Source: Azospirillum brasilense
Lineage (GTDB): Bacteria; Pseudomonadota; Alphaproteobacteria; Azospirillales; Azospirillaceae
NCBI RefSeq assembly: GCF_007827795.1
Contig: NZ_VITI01000005.1
Coordinates: forward strand, 62,001-126,000
Reading direction: 5' to 3'
DNA: 64,000 nucleotides
Position numbers and translations under genes: made by a program. Below the pieces are notes generated by a model, which saw only the letters and a list, made by a program, of their open reading frames with translations, had not been told where the DNA came from and searched no databases. This document shows, one piece after another, positions 56,321-64,000 of this stretch (position 1 is the first letter of the stretch; each line of letters opens with the position of its first letter).

Positions 56321-57577
56321 ATGCTCAAAACAGCCGCCAAAGCCGGCGGACTCGCCGACCGTTTCCGCCGGGTGCGCGCCACCTCGGCGGAACTGGCCCG
56401 CGGGTTGTCGCCGGAGGATCAGGTGGTGCAGTCCATGCCGGACGCCAGCCCGGTCAAATGGCATCTGGCCCACACGACGTGGTTCTTTGAAACCTTTCTG
56501 CTGATCCCGAATCTGCCGGGCTACCGGCCCTTCGATCCGGCCTTCGGCTACCTCTTCAACTCCTATTACGAGGCCATCGGCGCCCGCCATCCGCGGCCCC
56601 GGCGCGGCCTGTTGACACGGCCTGGCGTGGCCGAGGTGGCGGCCTACCGCGACCATGTCGACGCTGCCATGCTGACCCTGCTGGAGCGAGCCGACGCCGA
56701 GCGGCTGGCCCCGCTGGCGACGCTCGGCCTCTCCCATGAGGAGCAGCATCAGGAGCTGATCCTGATGGACCTGCTGCACCTGTTCTCCTGCAACCCGGTC
56801 GCGCCGGCCTACCGGCCCTATCGCCCGGCCTTGCGCGGCCCCGCCCATGAGGGGCGCTGGATCGCGGTGGACGGCGGGATCGTCGCGGTCGGCCACGGCG
56901 GCGAGGGCTTCGCCTTCGACAACGAGGGGCCGCGGCACGAGGTACTGCTGCGCCCCTTCCGGCTGTTCTCCCGCGCGGTGACCAATGGGGAGTGGCGGGC
57001 CTTCATCGAGGACGGCGGCTACCGCAACCCGGCGCTCTGGCTGTCCGACGGCTGGGCCACGGTCAACGCCGAGGGGTGGGAGGCGCCGGCCTATTGGCGG
57101 CGCGGCGAGGACGGCGGCTGGCGGGAGTTCACCTTGTTGGGCGAGCATCCGCTGGACGAGGACGCCCCGGTCTGCCACGTCGGCTTCTACGAGGCCGACG
57201 CCTTCGCCCGCTGGGCCGGCAAGCGCCTGCCGACGGAGGCCGAATGGGAAACCGCCGCCGCCGGGCTTTCACCCACCGGCAACACGCTGGGCAGCGGCCT
57301 GCTGCGCCCGGTGGCCGCCGGGGAGGGCGAGGGGCTTGTCCAGATGTTCGGGGATGTCTGGGAATGGACGGCCAGCGCCTACAGCGGCTATCCCGGCTTC
57401 CGTCCCGCCGTCGGGGCGGTCGGCGAATACAACGGCAAGTTCATGGCCAACCAGTATGTGTTGCGCGGCGGATGCTGCGCCACGCCGGACGGCCACGCCC
57501 GCGCCACCTACCGGAATTTCTTCTATCCGCACCAACGCTGGATGTTCAGCGGCGTGCGCCTCGCGGAGGACGCCTGA
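56321..57577 (+). CDS. egtB: Ergothioneine biosynthesis sulfoxide synthase EgtB
   Basis: A 418-residue non-haem iron enzyme that joins hercynine with a thiol (gamma-glutamylcysteine or cysteine) to a sulfoxide. The DinB-like domain supplies the three-His iron site: H51 (WHLAHTTWF) and H139/H143 (LSHEEQHQEL). The C-terminal FGE-sulfatase-like domain has RLFSRAVTNGEWRAFIEDGGY, GKRLPTEAEWE, GDVWEWTASAYSGYPGF and GGCCATPDGHARATYRNFFYP. Start 56321 (GGGGGAGGA at 10 nt) is chosen over ATG 56267 (AAGGAGG at 12 nt). Its stop overlaps egtD (ATGA). Confidence 0.96.
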   Translation: MLKTAAKAGGLADRFRRVRATSAELARGLSPEDQVVQSMPDASPVKWHLAHTTWFFETFLLIPNLPGYRPFDPAFGYLFNSYYEAIGARHPRPRRGLLTRPGVAEVAAYRDHVDAAMLTLLERADAERLAPLATLGLSHEEQHQELILMDLLHLFSCNPVAPAYRPYRPALRGPAHEGRWIAVDGGIVAVGHGGEGFAFDNEGPRHEVLLRPFRLFSRAVTNGEWRAFIEDGGYRNPALWLSDGWATVNAEGWEAPAYWRRGEDGGWREFTLLGEHPLDEDAPVCHVGFYEADAFARWAGKRLPTEAEWETAAAGLSPTGNTLGSGLLRPVAAGEGEGLVQMFGDVWEWTASAYSGYPGFRPAVGAVGEYNGKFMANQYVLRGGCCATPDGHARATYRNFFYPHQRWMFSGVRLAEDA

Positions 57578-58563
57578 TGACCGCAATTTCCGCCGCCCGC
57601 GCCCATCCCGCGCAGGGCCCGGCACAGGACCCGGTACAGGACGAGGTGTTCCTGGCCGACGTGCTGGAGGGGCTGTCCCGTCCGGACAAGAGCCTGCCCT
57701 GCAAGTATTTCTACGACGCCGAGGGCTCGGCTCTGTTCGACGTCATCTGCACGCTCGACGAATATTACCCGACGCGGACCGAGACCGCGCTGCTGCACAA
57801 CCGAGCCGATGAGATTGCCGCTCTTGCCGGGCGCGGCGCCACCCTGGTGGAGCTGGGCAGCGGGTCGAGCGTCAAGGTGCGTATCCTGCTCGACGCGCTG
57901 GACGCGCCGGCCATGTATGTGCCGGTGGACATCAGCCGCGACCATCTGATCGCCGCCGCCGCCCGGCTGGCCGGAGACTACCCGGCGGTGACGGTGGTGC
58001 CGGTGGCCGCCGATTATGTGCGGGGCTTCGCCCTGCCGCGGGGCGTCGCGCCGGAGCGGACGATGGCCTTCTTCCCCGGCAGCACCATCGGCAATTTCCG
58101 GCCCGCCGAGGCGATGACCTTCCTGAACGGTCTCGGGCGGCGGCTGGGGTCCGGGGCGCGGCTGCTGATCGGGGTGGACCTGCGCAAGGACCCGGCGGTG
58201 CTGGAGGCCGCCTACGATGACGCCCGCGGGGTGACCGCCGCCTTCAACATGAACCTGCTCGCCCGCATCAACCGCGAATTGGACGGCACCTTCGACCTGG
58301 ACCGCTTCGCCCATGTCGCCCGCTACGACACCGCGCGCGGGCGGATCGAGATGCATCTGCGCAGCCTGGACGACCAGACCGTCCGCATCGCCGGCCACGC
58401 CATCCGCTTCGCCCGCGGCGAGACGATCCACACCGAGAATTCCTACAAATACTCGGTACCCGGCTTCCGCCGCCTCGCCGCCCGCGCCGGTTGGCGCACG
58501 GAGCGGAGTTGGACCGACGAGGACCGACTGTTCAGCCTGCACTGGATGGTTCGGCATGGCTGA
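57577..58563 (+). CDS. egtD: L-histidine N(alpha)-methyltransferase EgtD
   Basis: A 328-residue SAM enzyme making hercynine from histidine. Motifs are LPCKYFYDAEGSALFDVICTLDEYYPTRTE at the N-terminus (histidine pocket), SAM loop LVELGSGSSVK (90-100), PVDISRDHL, FFPGSTIGNF and ENSYKYS. ATG overlaps the egtB stop by one base pair of codons (ATGA), so the two genes are coupled. egtA/C/E-type genes are absent, consistent with the two-gene proteobacterial arrangement. Ergothioneine protects against oxidative stress. Confidence 0.97.
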   Translation: MTAISAARAHPAQGPAQDPVQDEVFLADVLEGLSRPDKSLPCKYFYDAEGSALFDVICTLDEYYPTRTETALLHNRADEIAALAGRGATLVELGSGSSVKVRILLDALDAPAMYVPVDISRDHLIAAAARLAGDYPAVTVVPVAADYVRGFALPRGVAPERTMAFFPGSTIGNFRPAEAMTFLNGLGRRLGSGARLLIGVDLRKDPAVLEAAYDDARGVTAAFNMNLLARINRELDGTFDLDRFAHVARYDTARGRIEMHLRSLDDQTVRIAGHAIRFARGETIHTENSYKYSVPGFRRLAARAGWRTERSWTDEDRLFSLHWMVRHG

Positions 58564-58578
58564 CCCCGTTTGGTACCG

Positions 58579-58604
58579 GGAACACCGGGATCGGGGTCAG
58601 GGTT
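58579..58604 (+). promoter_or_regulatory. EcfG-type promoter candidate for the hemerythrin gene
   Basis: GGAAC (58579-58583), 17-nt spacer, GGTT (58601-58604), a close match to GGAAC-N16/17-CGTT. Predicted start about 58611, leaving a 32-nt leader to ATG 58643. It is the best EcfG-like match in the window. Confidence 0.65.
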
Positions 58605-58642
58605 GAGTCTCGTCGAGACATCGCAACAACGGGACAGGACCG

Positions 58643-59101
58643 ATGACCAGCATCTTCGACCGGATCAAGCAGGACCATGACACCATCCGCCGCCTGCTCG
58701 ACGCGGCCGAGAAGGCGGATGGCGACGGGCGCGCCGCCTATGAGGATCTGCAGCGCGAGCTGTGGGCGCACGGCAAGATCGAGGAGGCCGTCTTCTACCA
58801 ATCGCTGTCCAAGGCCAAGAACACCAGGCAGGAGACCACCGAGGGCCTGAACGAGCACCACATCATCAACGGCTTCCTCGACGAGCTGAACGCCATGCCC
58901 GCCGACAGCACCGCCTGGAAGGCCAAGCTCCAGGTGCTGGGCGAGGTCACCCGCCACCACCTCGACGAGGAGGAGGAGGAGCTGTTCGAGGAGGCCAAGA
59001 AGGCGCTCGACGACAAGCGCGCCGAGGAACTCGGCAGCATCTACGGGGAGCGCAAGAAGCAGATGCTGGCCGCCCTGGCCCCGCTGCCCAAGAGCGCATG
59101 A
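58643..59101 (+). CDS. Hemerythrin-domain protein
   Basis: A 152-residue cytoplasmic four-helix protein with hemerythrin HHE ligands: KQDHDTIRR, HGKIEEAVFY, NEHHIINGFLDEL and RHHLDEEEEELF. These supply the His and carboxylates for a di-iron site that binds O2 or senses redox or NO. Length fits single-domain bacterial hemerythrins. An EcfG-type promoter candidate sits 39-64 bp upstream, so general stress control is likely. It follows the ergothioneine pair but has its own promoter signal. Confidence 0.93.
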   Translation: MTSIFDRIKQDHDTIRRLLDAAEKADGDGRAAYEDLQRELWAHGKIEEAVFYQSLSKAKNTRQETTEGLNEHHIINGFLDELNAMPADSTAWKAKLQVLGEVTRHHLDEEEEELFEEAKKALDDKRAEELGSIYGERKKQMLAALAPLPKSA

Positions 59102-59220
59102 CAAGCGCGTAACGCCAAACGCGATGGCTTTCCGGTGAAACGGTGGACCGCAGTCTCTTGCGCCGGGGCTTCCCGCCGTGACAGGCTGCGGTCTTCCGTT
59201 CCGCTGCACGAACCGCCGCC

Positions 59221-60366
59221 ATGCCCCCTATCGCCAAGCCCGCCCCGAAGTCAGCCGCCGGCTCGCTCGCCTCCTTCGCACCGTGGGCGGGGGAGGGCGG
59301 TGTCCGCGTCTATCTGAGGCCGGTCGGGCTGCTGCCCATCGCCGCCTGGAGCGCCGGGGCGGCGGTGCCACTGGCCGGCGGGCGCTTCGCCTTCACCACC
59401 GCCCAGTTGATCGTCCGGCAGGGGGCGAGGATCGAACGGGCCTTCGCGCCGCTGACCGAGGTCATGGCCTGGGGGTGGGAGCGGGGAACCGCCGTCGCGC
59501 AGAGCCTGGACAAGCGGCTGGGTGCGCTGACCCGTGGGCGGGCGCCGTTCGCCGGGCTGGACCTCGGGCGCCCCCGCATCATGGCCATCGTCAATGTGAC
59601 GCCGGACAGCTTTTCCGACGGCGGCGACTTCTTCGACTCCGCGGCGGCCATCGCCCATGGCGAGGCGATGCTGGAGGCCGGCGCCGACCTGCTGGACGTC
59701 GGCGGCGAGTCCACCCGTCCCGGCTCCGCCCCCGTGTCGCCCGAGGAGGAGGAGGCCCGCGTCCTGCCGGTCGTCCGTCACTTCGCGGCCAAGGGCGCCG
59801 TGGTGTCGGTGGACACGCGGCACGCGCGGGTGATGCGCGCGGCGCTCGACGCCGGGGCGGCGCTGATCAACGACGTGGCCGGGCTGCGCGATCCCGGTGC
59901 GCTGCCGCTGGTCGCGGAGAAGGCGGCCCCGGTGGTCGTCATGCACATGCGGGGCGAACCCGGCACCATGCAGCAGAACCCGGTCTATGAGGATGCGGCG
60001 CTCGACGTCTTCGACTGGCTGGAGGAGCGGGTCGAGGCCTGCCTCGCCGCCGGAGTGCCGCTGGAGCGCATCGCCGTCGATCCCGGCATCGGCTTCGGCA
60101 AGACGGTGGAGCACAACCTCGACATCCTGCGCCACACCGCTCTCTATCACGGATTGGGCTGCGCCATTCTGATCGGGCTGTCGCGCAAGACCCTGATCGG
60201 CAAACTGTCGCGAAGCGAGCCGCCGAAGGAGCGGCTGCCCGGTTCGCTGGCCGGGGGGCTGGAAACGCTGAACCAGGGCGCGCAGATCCTGCGTGTCCAT
60301 GACGTGCCCCAAACGGTCCAGGCGCGCGCCGTCTGGGAGGGGCTCCATCCCGCAAGGATGCCGTGA
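59221..60366 (+). CDS. folP: Dihydropteroate synthase with N-terminal extension
   Basis: 381 residues. The TIM-barrel DHPS core starts at about 119: MAIVNVTPDSFSDGG, DVGGESTRPG, NDVAGL, VVMHMRGEPGTMQ, DPGIGFGKT and GLSRKTLIG. It condenses dihydropterin pyrophosphate with p-aminobenzoate in folate synthesis. The first 118 residues, an extra domain absent from E. coli FolP, are typical of Rhodospirillales-type proteins. ATG 59221 has no clear ribosome site, so translation may depend on context. glmM follows 129 bp later, as in many bacteria (folP-glmM). Confidence 0.95.
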   Translation: MPPIAKPAPKSAAGSLASFAPWAGEGGVRVYLRPVGLLPIAAWSAGAAVPLAGGRFAFTTAQLIVRQGARIERAFAPLTEVMAWGWERGTAVAQSLDKRLGALTRGRAPFAGLDLGRPRIMAIVNVTPDSFSDGGDFFDSAAAIAHGEAMLEAGADLLDVGGESTRPGSAPVSPEEEEARVLPVVRHFAAKGAVVSVDTRHARVMRAALDAGAALINDVAGLRDPGALPLVAEKAAPVVVMHMRGEPGTMQQNPVYEDAALDVFDWLEERVEACLAAGVPLERIAVDPGIGFGKTVEHNLDILRHTALYHGLGCAILIGLSRKTLIGKLSRSEPPKERLPGSLAGGLETLNQGAQILRVHDVPQTVQARAVWEGLHPARMP

Positions 60367-60495
60367 TCGCGGCGCGCGTGTAACCCTTTGGCGTCTGCGC
60401 GGAAGGGTGCTTGACCCCGCCCCCCGCGGCAAGCGATGACATTTTCACACATCCGCACTTGCGGTACAGTGACTGGGCCATTCCCGAGGATATTC

Positions 60496-61863
60496 ATGAC
60501 GCGACACCTGTTCGGCACCGACGGCATCCGAGGCACCGCAAACATCGATCCGATGACGGCGGAAACCGCCCTGCGCGTCGCGATGGCGTCCGCTTTGCAG
60601 TTCCGCCGGGGCGACCACCGGCACCGCGTGGTGATCGGCAAGGACACCCGTCTGTCGGGTTATCTTCTGGAGCCGGCGCTGACCGCGGGCTTCATCTCCA
60701 TGGGCATGGACGTCGTGCTGCTCGGCCCGCTGCCGACCCCCGCCGTCGCCATGCTGACGCGCTCGCTTCGCGCCGACCTCGGCGTGATGATCTCCGCCTC
60801 GCACAACCCGTTCCAGGACAACGGAATCAAGCTATTCGGACCGGACGGCTACAAGCTGTCGGACGCCGTGGAGATCGCCATCGAGACGCGCATGGGCCAG
60901 CCCTTCGCGCCGGACCTCGCCGGCTCCGCCGATCTCGGCCGCGCCTCCCGCCTGGAGGATTCGACGGGCCGCTACATCGAATATGTGAAGAACACCTTCC
61001 CGCGCGGCCTGCGGCTGGACGGGTTGAAGATCGTCGTGGATTGCGCCAACGGCGCCGCCTACCGCGTCGCCCCGAAGGTGCTGTACGAGCTGGGGGCCGA
61101 CGTGATCCCGGTCGGGGTCAGCCCGGACGGCCTGAACATCAACAAGGATTGCGGCGCCACCGCCACCCGGACCCTGCAGGAGCAGGTGGTGGCCCATGGC
61201 GCCCATCTGGGCATCGCGCTGGACGGCGACGCCGACCGCCTGATCATGGTGGACGAGGCCGGGCGCGTCGTCGACGGCGACCAGGTGATGGCGCTGATCG
61301 CCTCCTCCTGGGCGCAGGCGCAGACGCTGAAGGGCGGCGGCGTGGTCGCTACGGTGATGTCCAACCTGGGCATGGAGCGCCATCTTCAGGGGCTGGGCAT
61401 CGCGCTGGTCCGCACGCCGGTCGGCGACCGCTATGTGGTGGAACATATGCGCGAGCACGGCTACAACGTCGGTGGGGAGCAGTCGGGGCACGTCGTGCTG
61501 TCCGACTATTCCACGACCGGCGACGGGCTGATCGCCGCACTCCAGGTTCTGGCGGTGCTGATCCAGTCCGGCGGCCGGGCGGCCAGCGAGGTCTGCCAGG
61601 TGTTCGCCCCGGTGCCGCAGAAGCTGACCAACGTCCGCTTCGCCGCCGGTTCGAAGCCGCTGGAGATCGCCTCCGTCCAGGCGGCGATCCGCGACGGCGA
61701 GGCGCGGCTGAACGGGTCGGGACGCATCCTGATCCGCAAGTCGGGGACCGAGCCGGTGATCCGCGTCATGGCGGAGGGCGACGACGAAGGGCTGGTGCAC
61801 ACGGTGGTGGCCGACATTGCCGGCGCCATCATGGACGCCGCCCGGCTGGAGACCGCATCCTAG
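60496..61863 (+). CDS. glmM: Phosphoglucosamine mutase
   Basis: 455 residues; converts glucosamine-6-phosphate to glucosamine-1-phosphate for peptidoglycan and LPS. Motifs are [14 protein letters not shown], phosphoserine loop [15 protein letters not shown] with S102, metal loop [18 protein letters not shown] and phosphate-binding [15 protein letters not shown] 60496 follows GAGGA by 5 nt. Length and domain order are normal. It is followed 40 bp later by thiD. Confidence 0.98.
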   Translation: MTRHLFGTDGIRGTANIDPMTAETALRVAMASALQFRRGDHRHRVVIGKDTRLSGYLLEPALTAGFISMGMDVVLLGPLPTPAVAMLTRSLRADLGVMISASHNPFQDNGIKLFGPDGYKLSDAVEIAIETRMGQPFAPDLAGSADLGRASRLEDSTGRYIEYVKNTFPRGLRLDGLKIVVDCANGAAYRVAPKVLYELGADVIPVGVSPDGLNINKDCGATATRTLQEQVVAHGAHLGIALDGDADRLIMVDEAGRVVDGDQVMALIASSWAQAQTLKGGGVVATVMSNLGMERHLQGLGIALVRTPVGDRYVVEHMREHGYNVGGEQSGHVVLSDYSTTGDGLIAALQVLAVLIQSGGRAASEVCQVFAPVPQKLTNVRFAAGSKPLEIASVQAAIRDGEARLNGSGRILIRKSGTEPVIRVMAEGDDEGLVHTVVADIAGAIMDAARLETAS

Positions 61864-61903
61864 GCGCAACATCCAACCAGACGACCAGACGGAAGCAATC
61901 CCG

Positions 61904-62719
61904 ATGCAGGCCCACCCGATCAACGGCCGTGTTCTCATCGTCGCCGGGTCCGATTCCGGCGGCGGTGCCGGCATCCAGGCGGACATCAAGGCGGTCAGCG
62001 CGCTGAACGCCTTCGCCATGACCGCCATCGCGGCGCTGACCGCGCAGAACACGACGGGGGTCTATGGTGTGCTGCCCGTGGACCCGGCCTTCGTCGCCCT
62101 GCAGATGAAGGTGGTGCTGGAGGACCTGGGGGCCGACAGCATCAAGATCGGCATGCTCGCCAACGCCGCCGTCATCGAGGCGGTGGCCGGCGAGTATGAA
62201 GCGCGGGCGATCAACGTTCCGCTGGTTGTCGATCCGGTGATGGTCTCGAAGAGCGGCCATTTCCTGCTGGAGCCGGACGCCGTGCAGACACTGCGCAAGC
62301 GCCTGCTGCCCCATGCGGAACTGGTCACCCCCAACCTGCCGGAGGCGGAGGCGCTGACCGACATCCCGGTGCGCAACCTGGACGACATGCGCCGCGCCGC
62401 CGAGATGATCCGCACCTTCGGGCCGAAGGCCGTCCTGCTCAAGGGCGGCCATCTGGAGGACGAGCGGCTGTGCGACCTGCTGCTCACCGAAGACGGCGAG
62501 GAGGTGTTCGAGGGGCGGCGCATCCACACCCCGCACACCCACGGCACCGGCTGCACCCTGGCCTCGGCCATCGCCGCCGGCATTGCCCAGGGGTTGGGCG
62601 TGCGCGATTCGGTGGCCCGCGCCCGCGCCTATGTGGACGAGGCCATCCGCTCCGCCCCCGGCTTCGGCCACGGCCACGGCCCGCTGAACCACCTGCACAC
62701 TGTCAGGCCGTTCCCGTAA
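61904..62719 (+). CDS. thiD: Hydroxymethylpyrimidine (phosphate) kinase
   Basis: A 271-residue ribokinase-family enzyme for thiamine synthesis: VLIVAGSDSGGGAGIQADIKAVSAL, MTAIAALTAQNTTGV, VDPVMVSKSG, LVTPNLPEAEAL and the anion hole HTHGTGCTLASAIAAGIAQG. The start ATG 61904 has GGAAGC upstream. No TPP riboswitch fits in the 40-bp gap after glmM, so it is probably co-transcribed with glmM. It is convergent with the MocR-type gene. Confidence 0.96.
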   Translation: MQAHPINGRVLIVAGSDSGGGAGIQADIKAVSALNAFAMTAIAALTAQNTTGVYGVLPVDPAFVALQMKVVLEDLGADSIKIGMLANAAVIEAVAGEYEARAINVPLVVDPVMVSKSGHFLLEPDAVQTLRKRLLPHAELVTPNLPEAEALTDIPVRNLDDMRRAAEMIRTFGPKAVLLKGGHLEDERLCDLLLTEDGEEVFEGRRIHTPHTHGTGCTLASAIAAGIAQGLGVRDSVARARAYVDEAIRSAPGFGHGHGPLNHLHTVRPFP

Positions 62720-62746
62720 GGGCGCGGCCTTCCCGTCTTTTCCCGA

Positions 62747-64000
62747 TCACACGATCGACAGCATCGCCGTCTGCGGATTCTCCAGCAGATCGGCCAGCGT
62801 GCGCAGGCCGCGCGCCAGCTCGTCCCGGCTGTGCGGATGACAGAGGCCCAGCCGCACGGCGTGCGGGGCGCTGGCCCGGCCCACGGCGAACACGTCGCCG
62901 CCCGTCACCTTCACGCCTCGGCGCAGCGCCTCTGCGATGAAGTCGTCGCGCCGCCAGGGCTCGGGCAGGACCAGCCAGAGATGCTGCGCCGACGCGTGGC
63001 CGCAGACGGCGCTGGCGGGAAGGATGGAGCGGGCGATCCGCTGGCGCGCCGTGGCTTCCCCGCGCTGGGCCTCGGCGATGCGGTCGGCGCTGCCGTCGGT
63101 GATCCAGCGCGTCGCGACCTCCGGCGGCAGGGGCGGGGAGGAATATTGCAGGGCGCGGATGACCGCCTCGACCCGCGGCACCAGGGCCGGCGGAGCGACG
63201 ACGTAGCCGACGCGCAGCCCGGCGGACACGCTCTTGGACAGGCTGTTGACATAGACCGTGACGTCCGGGGCGATGGCCTGGATGGGCTTCGCGTCATGGA
63301 CCAGGAAACCGAACACGTCGTCCTCGACCAGCACCACCCCGTAGCGGCGGGCGATGGCCGCGATCTCGACGCGCCGGGCCTGCGGCATGACGGAGGCCGT
63401 GGGGTTGTGCAGGGTCGGCACCAGATACAACGCCTTGGGCGCCAGACGGCGGCAGGCGCTGTCGAAGCTGTCCGGGACCACGCCATGCTCGTCGATGGCG
63501 ATGCCCTCCAGGTGGTAGCCCTCGACCGCGCTCAGCGTCTTCATGCCGTAATTGGTCAGCCGCTCCGTCAGCACCACGTCGCCGGGACGGGCCACCGCGG
63601 CCATCGCCACCGCCATGGCGTTCTGCGCGCCGGTGGTCAGCAGGACCGTGTCGGGGGAGGCCGCCGCCCGGTGCTGCCGCGTCAGCCATTGCGCCCCGGC
63701 GGCGCGGTGAGCGGGCAGGCCGGCGTGCGGCGCGTATTCCAGCAGCGTTCCCAGGTTCGGCGAGGCGCCGATGGCGGCCAGGGTGGCGCCCATCATCGGC
63801 ACCGACATCGGGTGCTCCGGCGTCACGACCGTCATGTTGATGACCGACGGTTCGGGCCGGGGCGTCCAGGTGAAGGGGTCGGATGGGGGCATGTGGCGCT
63901 GCCCCTGCACGAAAGTGCCGCGCCCGACCTCGCCGCCGATCAGGCCGCGCTTCTCAGCCTCCGTGTAGGCGCGGGTGATGGTGCCGACGGTGACGCCGAG
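62747..64000 (-). CDS. MocR-type PLP-dependent regulator (GntR-HTH plus aminotransferase domain), partial
   Basis: The 5' end lies beyond the window. Visible from the window edge inward are the second half of a GntR winged HTH (LGVTVGTITRAYTEAEKRGL, then GGEVGRGTFVQGQRH) and an aminotransferase class I domain with TTGAQNAMAVAMAAVARPGD, LVPTLHNPTASVMP, VLVEDDVFGFL, Schiff-base Lys in NSLSKSVSAGLRVGY and a C-terminal domain ending SIV. MocR members regulate vitamin B6, amino acid or rhizopine pathways. The target is unknown; the usual divergent partner would be outside the window. Confidence 0.93.
   Translation of the reverse strand, partial: LGVTVGTITRAYTEAEKRGLIGGEVGRGTFVQGQRHMPPSDPFTWTPRPEPSVINMTVVTPEHPMSVPMMGATLAAIGASPNLGTLLEYAPHAGLPAHRAAGAQWLTRQHRAAASPDTVLLTTGAQNAMAVAMAAVARPGDVVLTERLTNYGMKTLSAVEGYHLEGIAIDEHGVVPDSFDSACRRLAPKALYLVPTLHNPTASVMPQARRVEIAAIARRYGVVLVEDDVFGFLVHDAKPIQAIAPDVTVYVNSLSKSVSAGLRVGYVVAPPALVPRVEAVIRALQYSSPPLPPEVATRWITDGSADRIAEAQRGEATARQRIARSILPASAVCGHASAQHLWLVLPEPWRRDDFIAEALRRGVKVTGGDVFAVGRASAPHAVRLGLCHPHSRDELARGLRTLADLLENPQTAMLSIV

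Noticed and set aside
61864-61903. TPP riboswitch upstream of thiD
   Set aside because: The gap after glmM is only 40 bp and has no THI-box-like sequence.
1-64000. CRISPR array, prophage, insertion sequence or tRNA
   Set aside because: I saw no spaced short repeats, no transposase or phage gene, and no cloverleaf-like gap sequence. Intergenic repeats here are palindromic elements only.

Overview
The window reads as a contiguous stretch of a high-GC alphaproteobacterial chromosome. Protein sequences, gene families and signalling style (rpsM-rpsK-rpoA-rplQ, an ATP12 F1-ATPase assembly factor, PhyR, FolP with a long N-terminal extension, many PAS/GGDEF/EAL proteins) fit Rhodospirillales. Azospirillum or a close relative is my best guess, by inference only. 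I found no tRNA, rRNA, CRISPR array, transposase or phage gene. Coding density is high, and most long open frames on the opposite strand are GC-driven shadows.

Layout. 1-5.9 kb: 3' end of glgE, an intergenic palindromic repeat, an EAL phosphodiesterase, an orphan form-II CoxL-like molybdenum hydroxylase subunit, an SRAP protein and a secreted nuclease. 5.9-9.7 kb: general stress regulator phyR beside a GlsB-type stress membrane gene, rpe, and a divergent HxlR regulator/quinone-reductase-like pair. 9.7-20.8 kb: two nnrS genes, a three-gene catabolic operon of unknown substrate, a methyltransferase, a 46-codon DUF1127-like gene, a HAD phosphatase, mogA, ccoG, and YbaN- and YqaA-type membrane proteins. 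FNR/DNR-type boxes precede the second nnrS and ccoG. 21-25 kb: a multi-PAS histidine kinase and pyruvate kinase. 25-27.7 kb: the alpha ribosomal operon with a strong promoter, a structured leader, a large stem-loop between rpsK and rpoA, and a repeat between rpoA and rplQ.

27.8-39.9 kb: small membrane proteins and lipoproteins, rarA, a DUF429-type protein, the deleted remnant of an isochorismatase-family gene, rluC, a GntR/BenE pair that looks inserted between rluC and HAD-ATP12, ygfZ and rnk. 40-45.2 kb: a complete BMP-type (nucleoside/purine-like) ABC importer. 45.3-56 kb: hypothetical genes, a degenerate NUDIX protein, a PleD-like cyclase, a PRPP-synthetase-like gene next to a beta-CASP RNA nuclease, a CHASE-PAS-GGDEF-EAL protein and a membrane-anchored SDR. 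56-64 kb: ergothioneine genes egtB-egtD, a hemerythrin gene, then folP, glmM, thiD and the partial MocR-type regulator that ends the window.

Two regulatory themes tie scattered genes together. One is EcfG-type (GGAAC-N16/17-NGTT) promoter candidates upstream of glsB, a HAD gene, a hypothetical gene and the hemerythrin gene, in the same window as phyR. The other is FNR/DNR control of nitric-oxide and microaerobic respiration functions. Start codons were picked by Shine-Dalgarno fit and family starts; uncertain ones are flagged in the entries.
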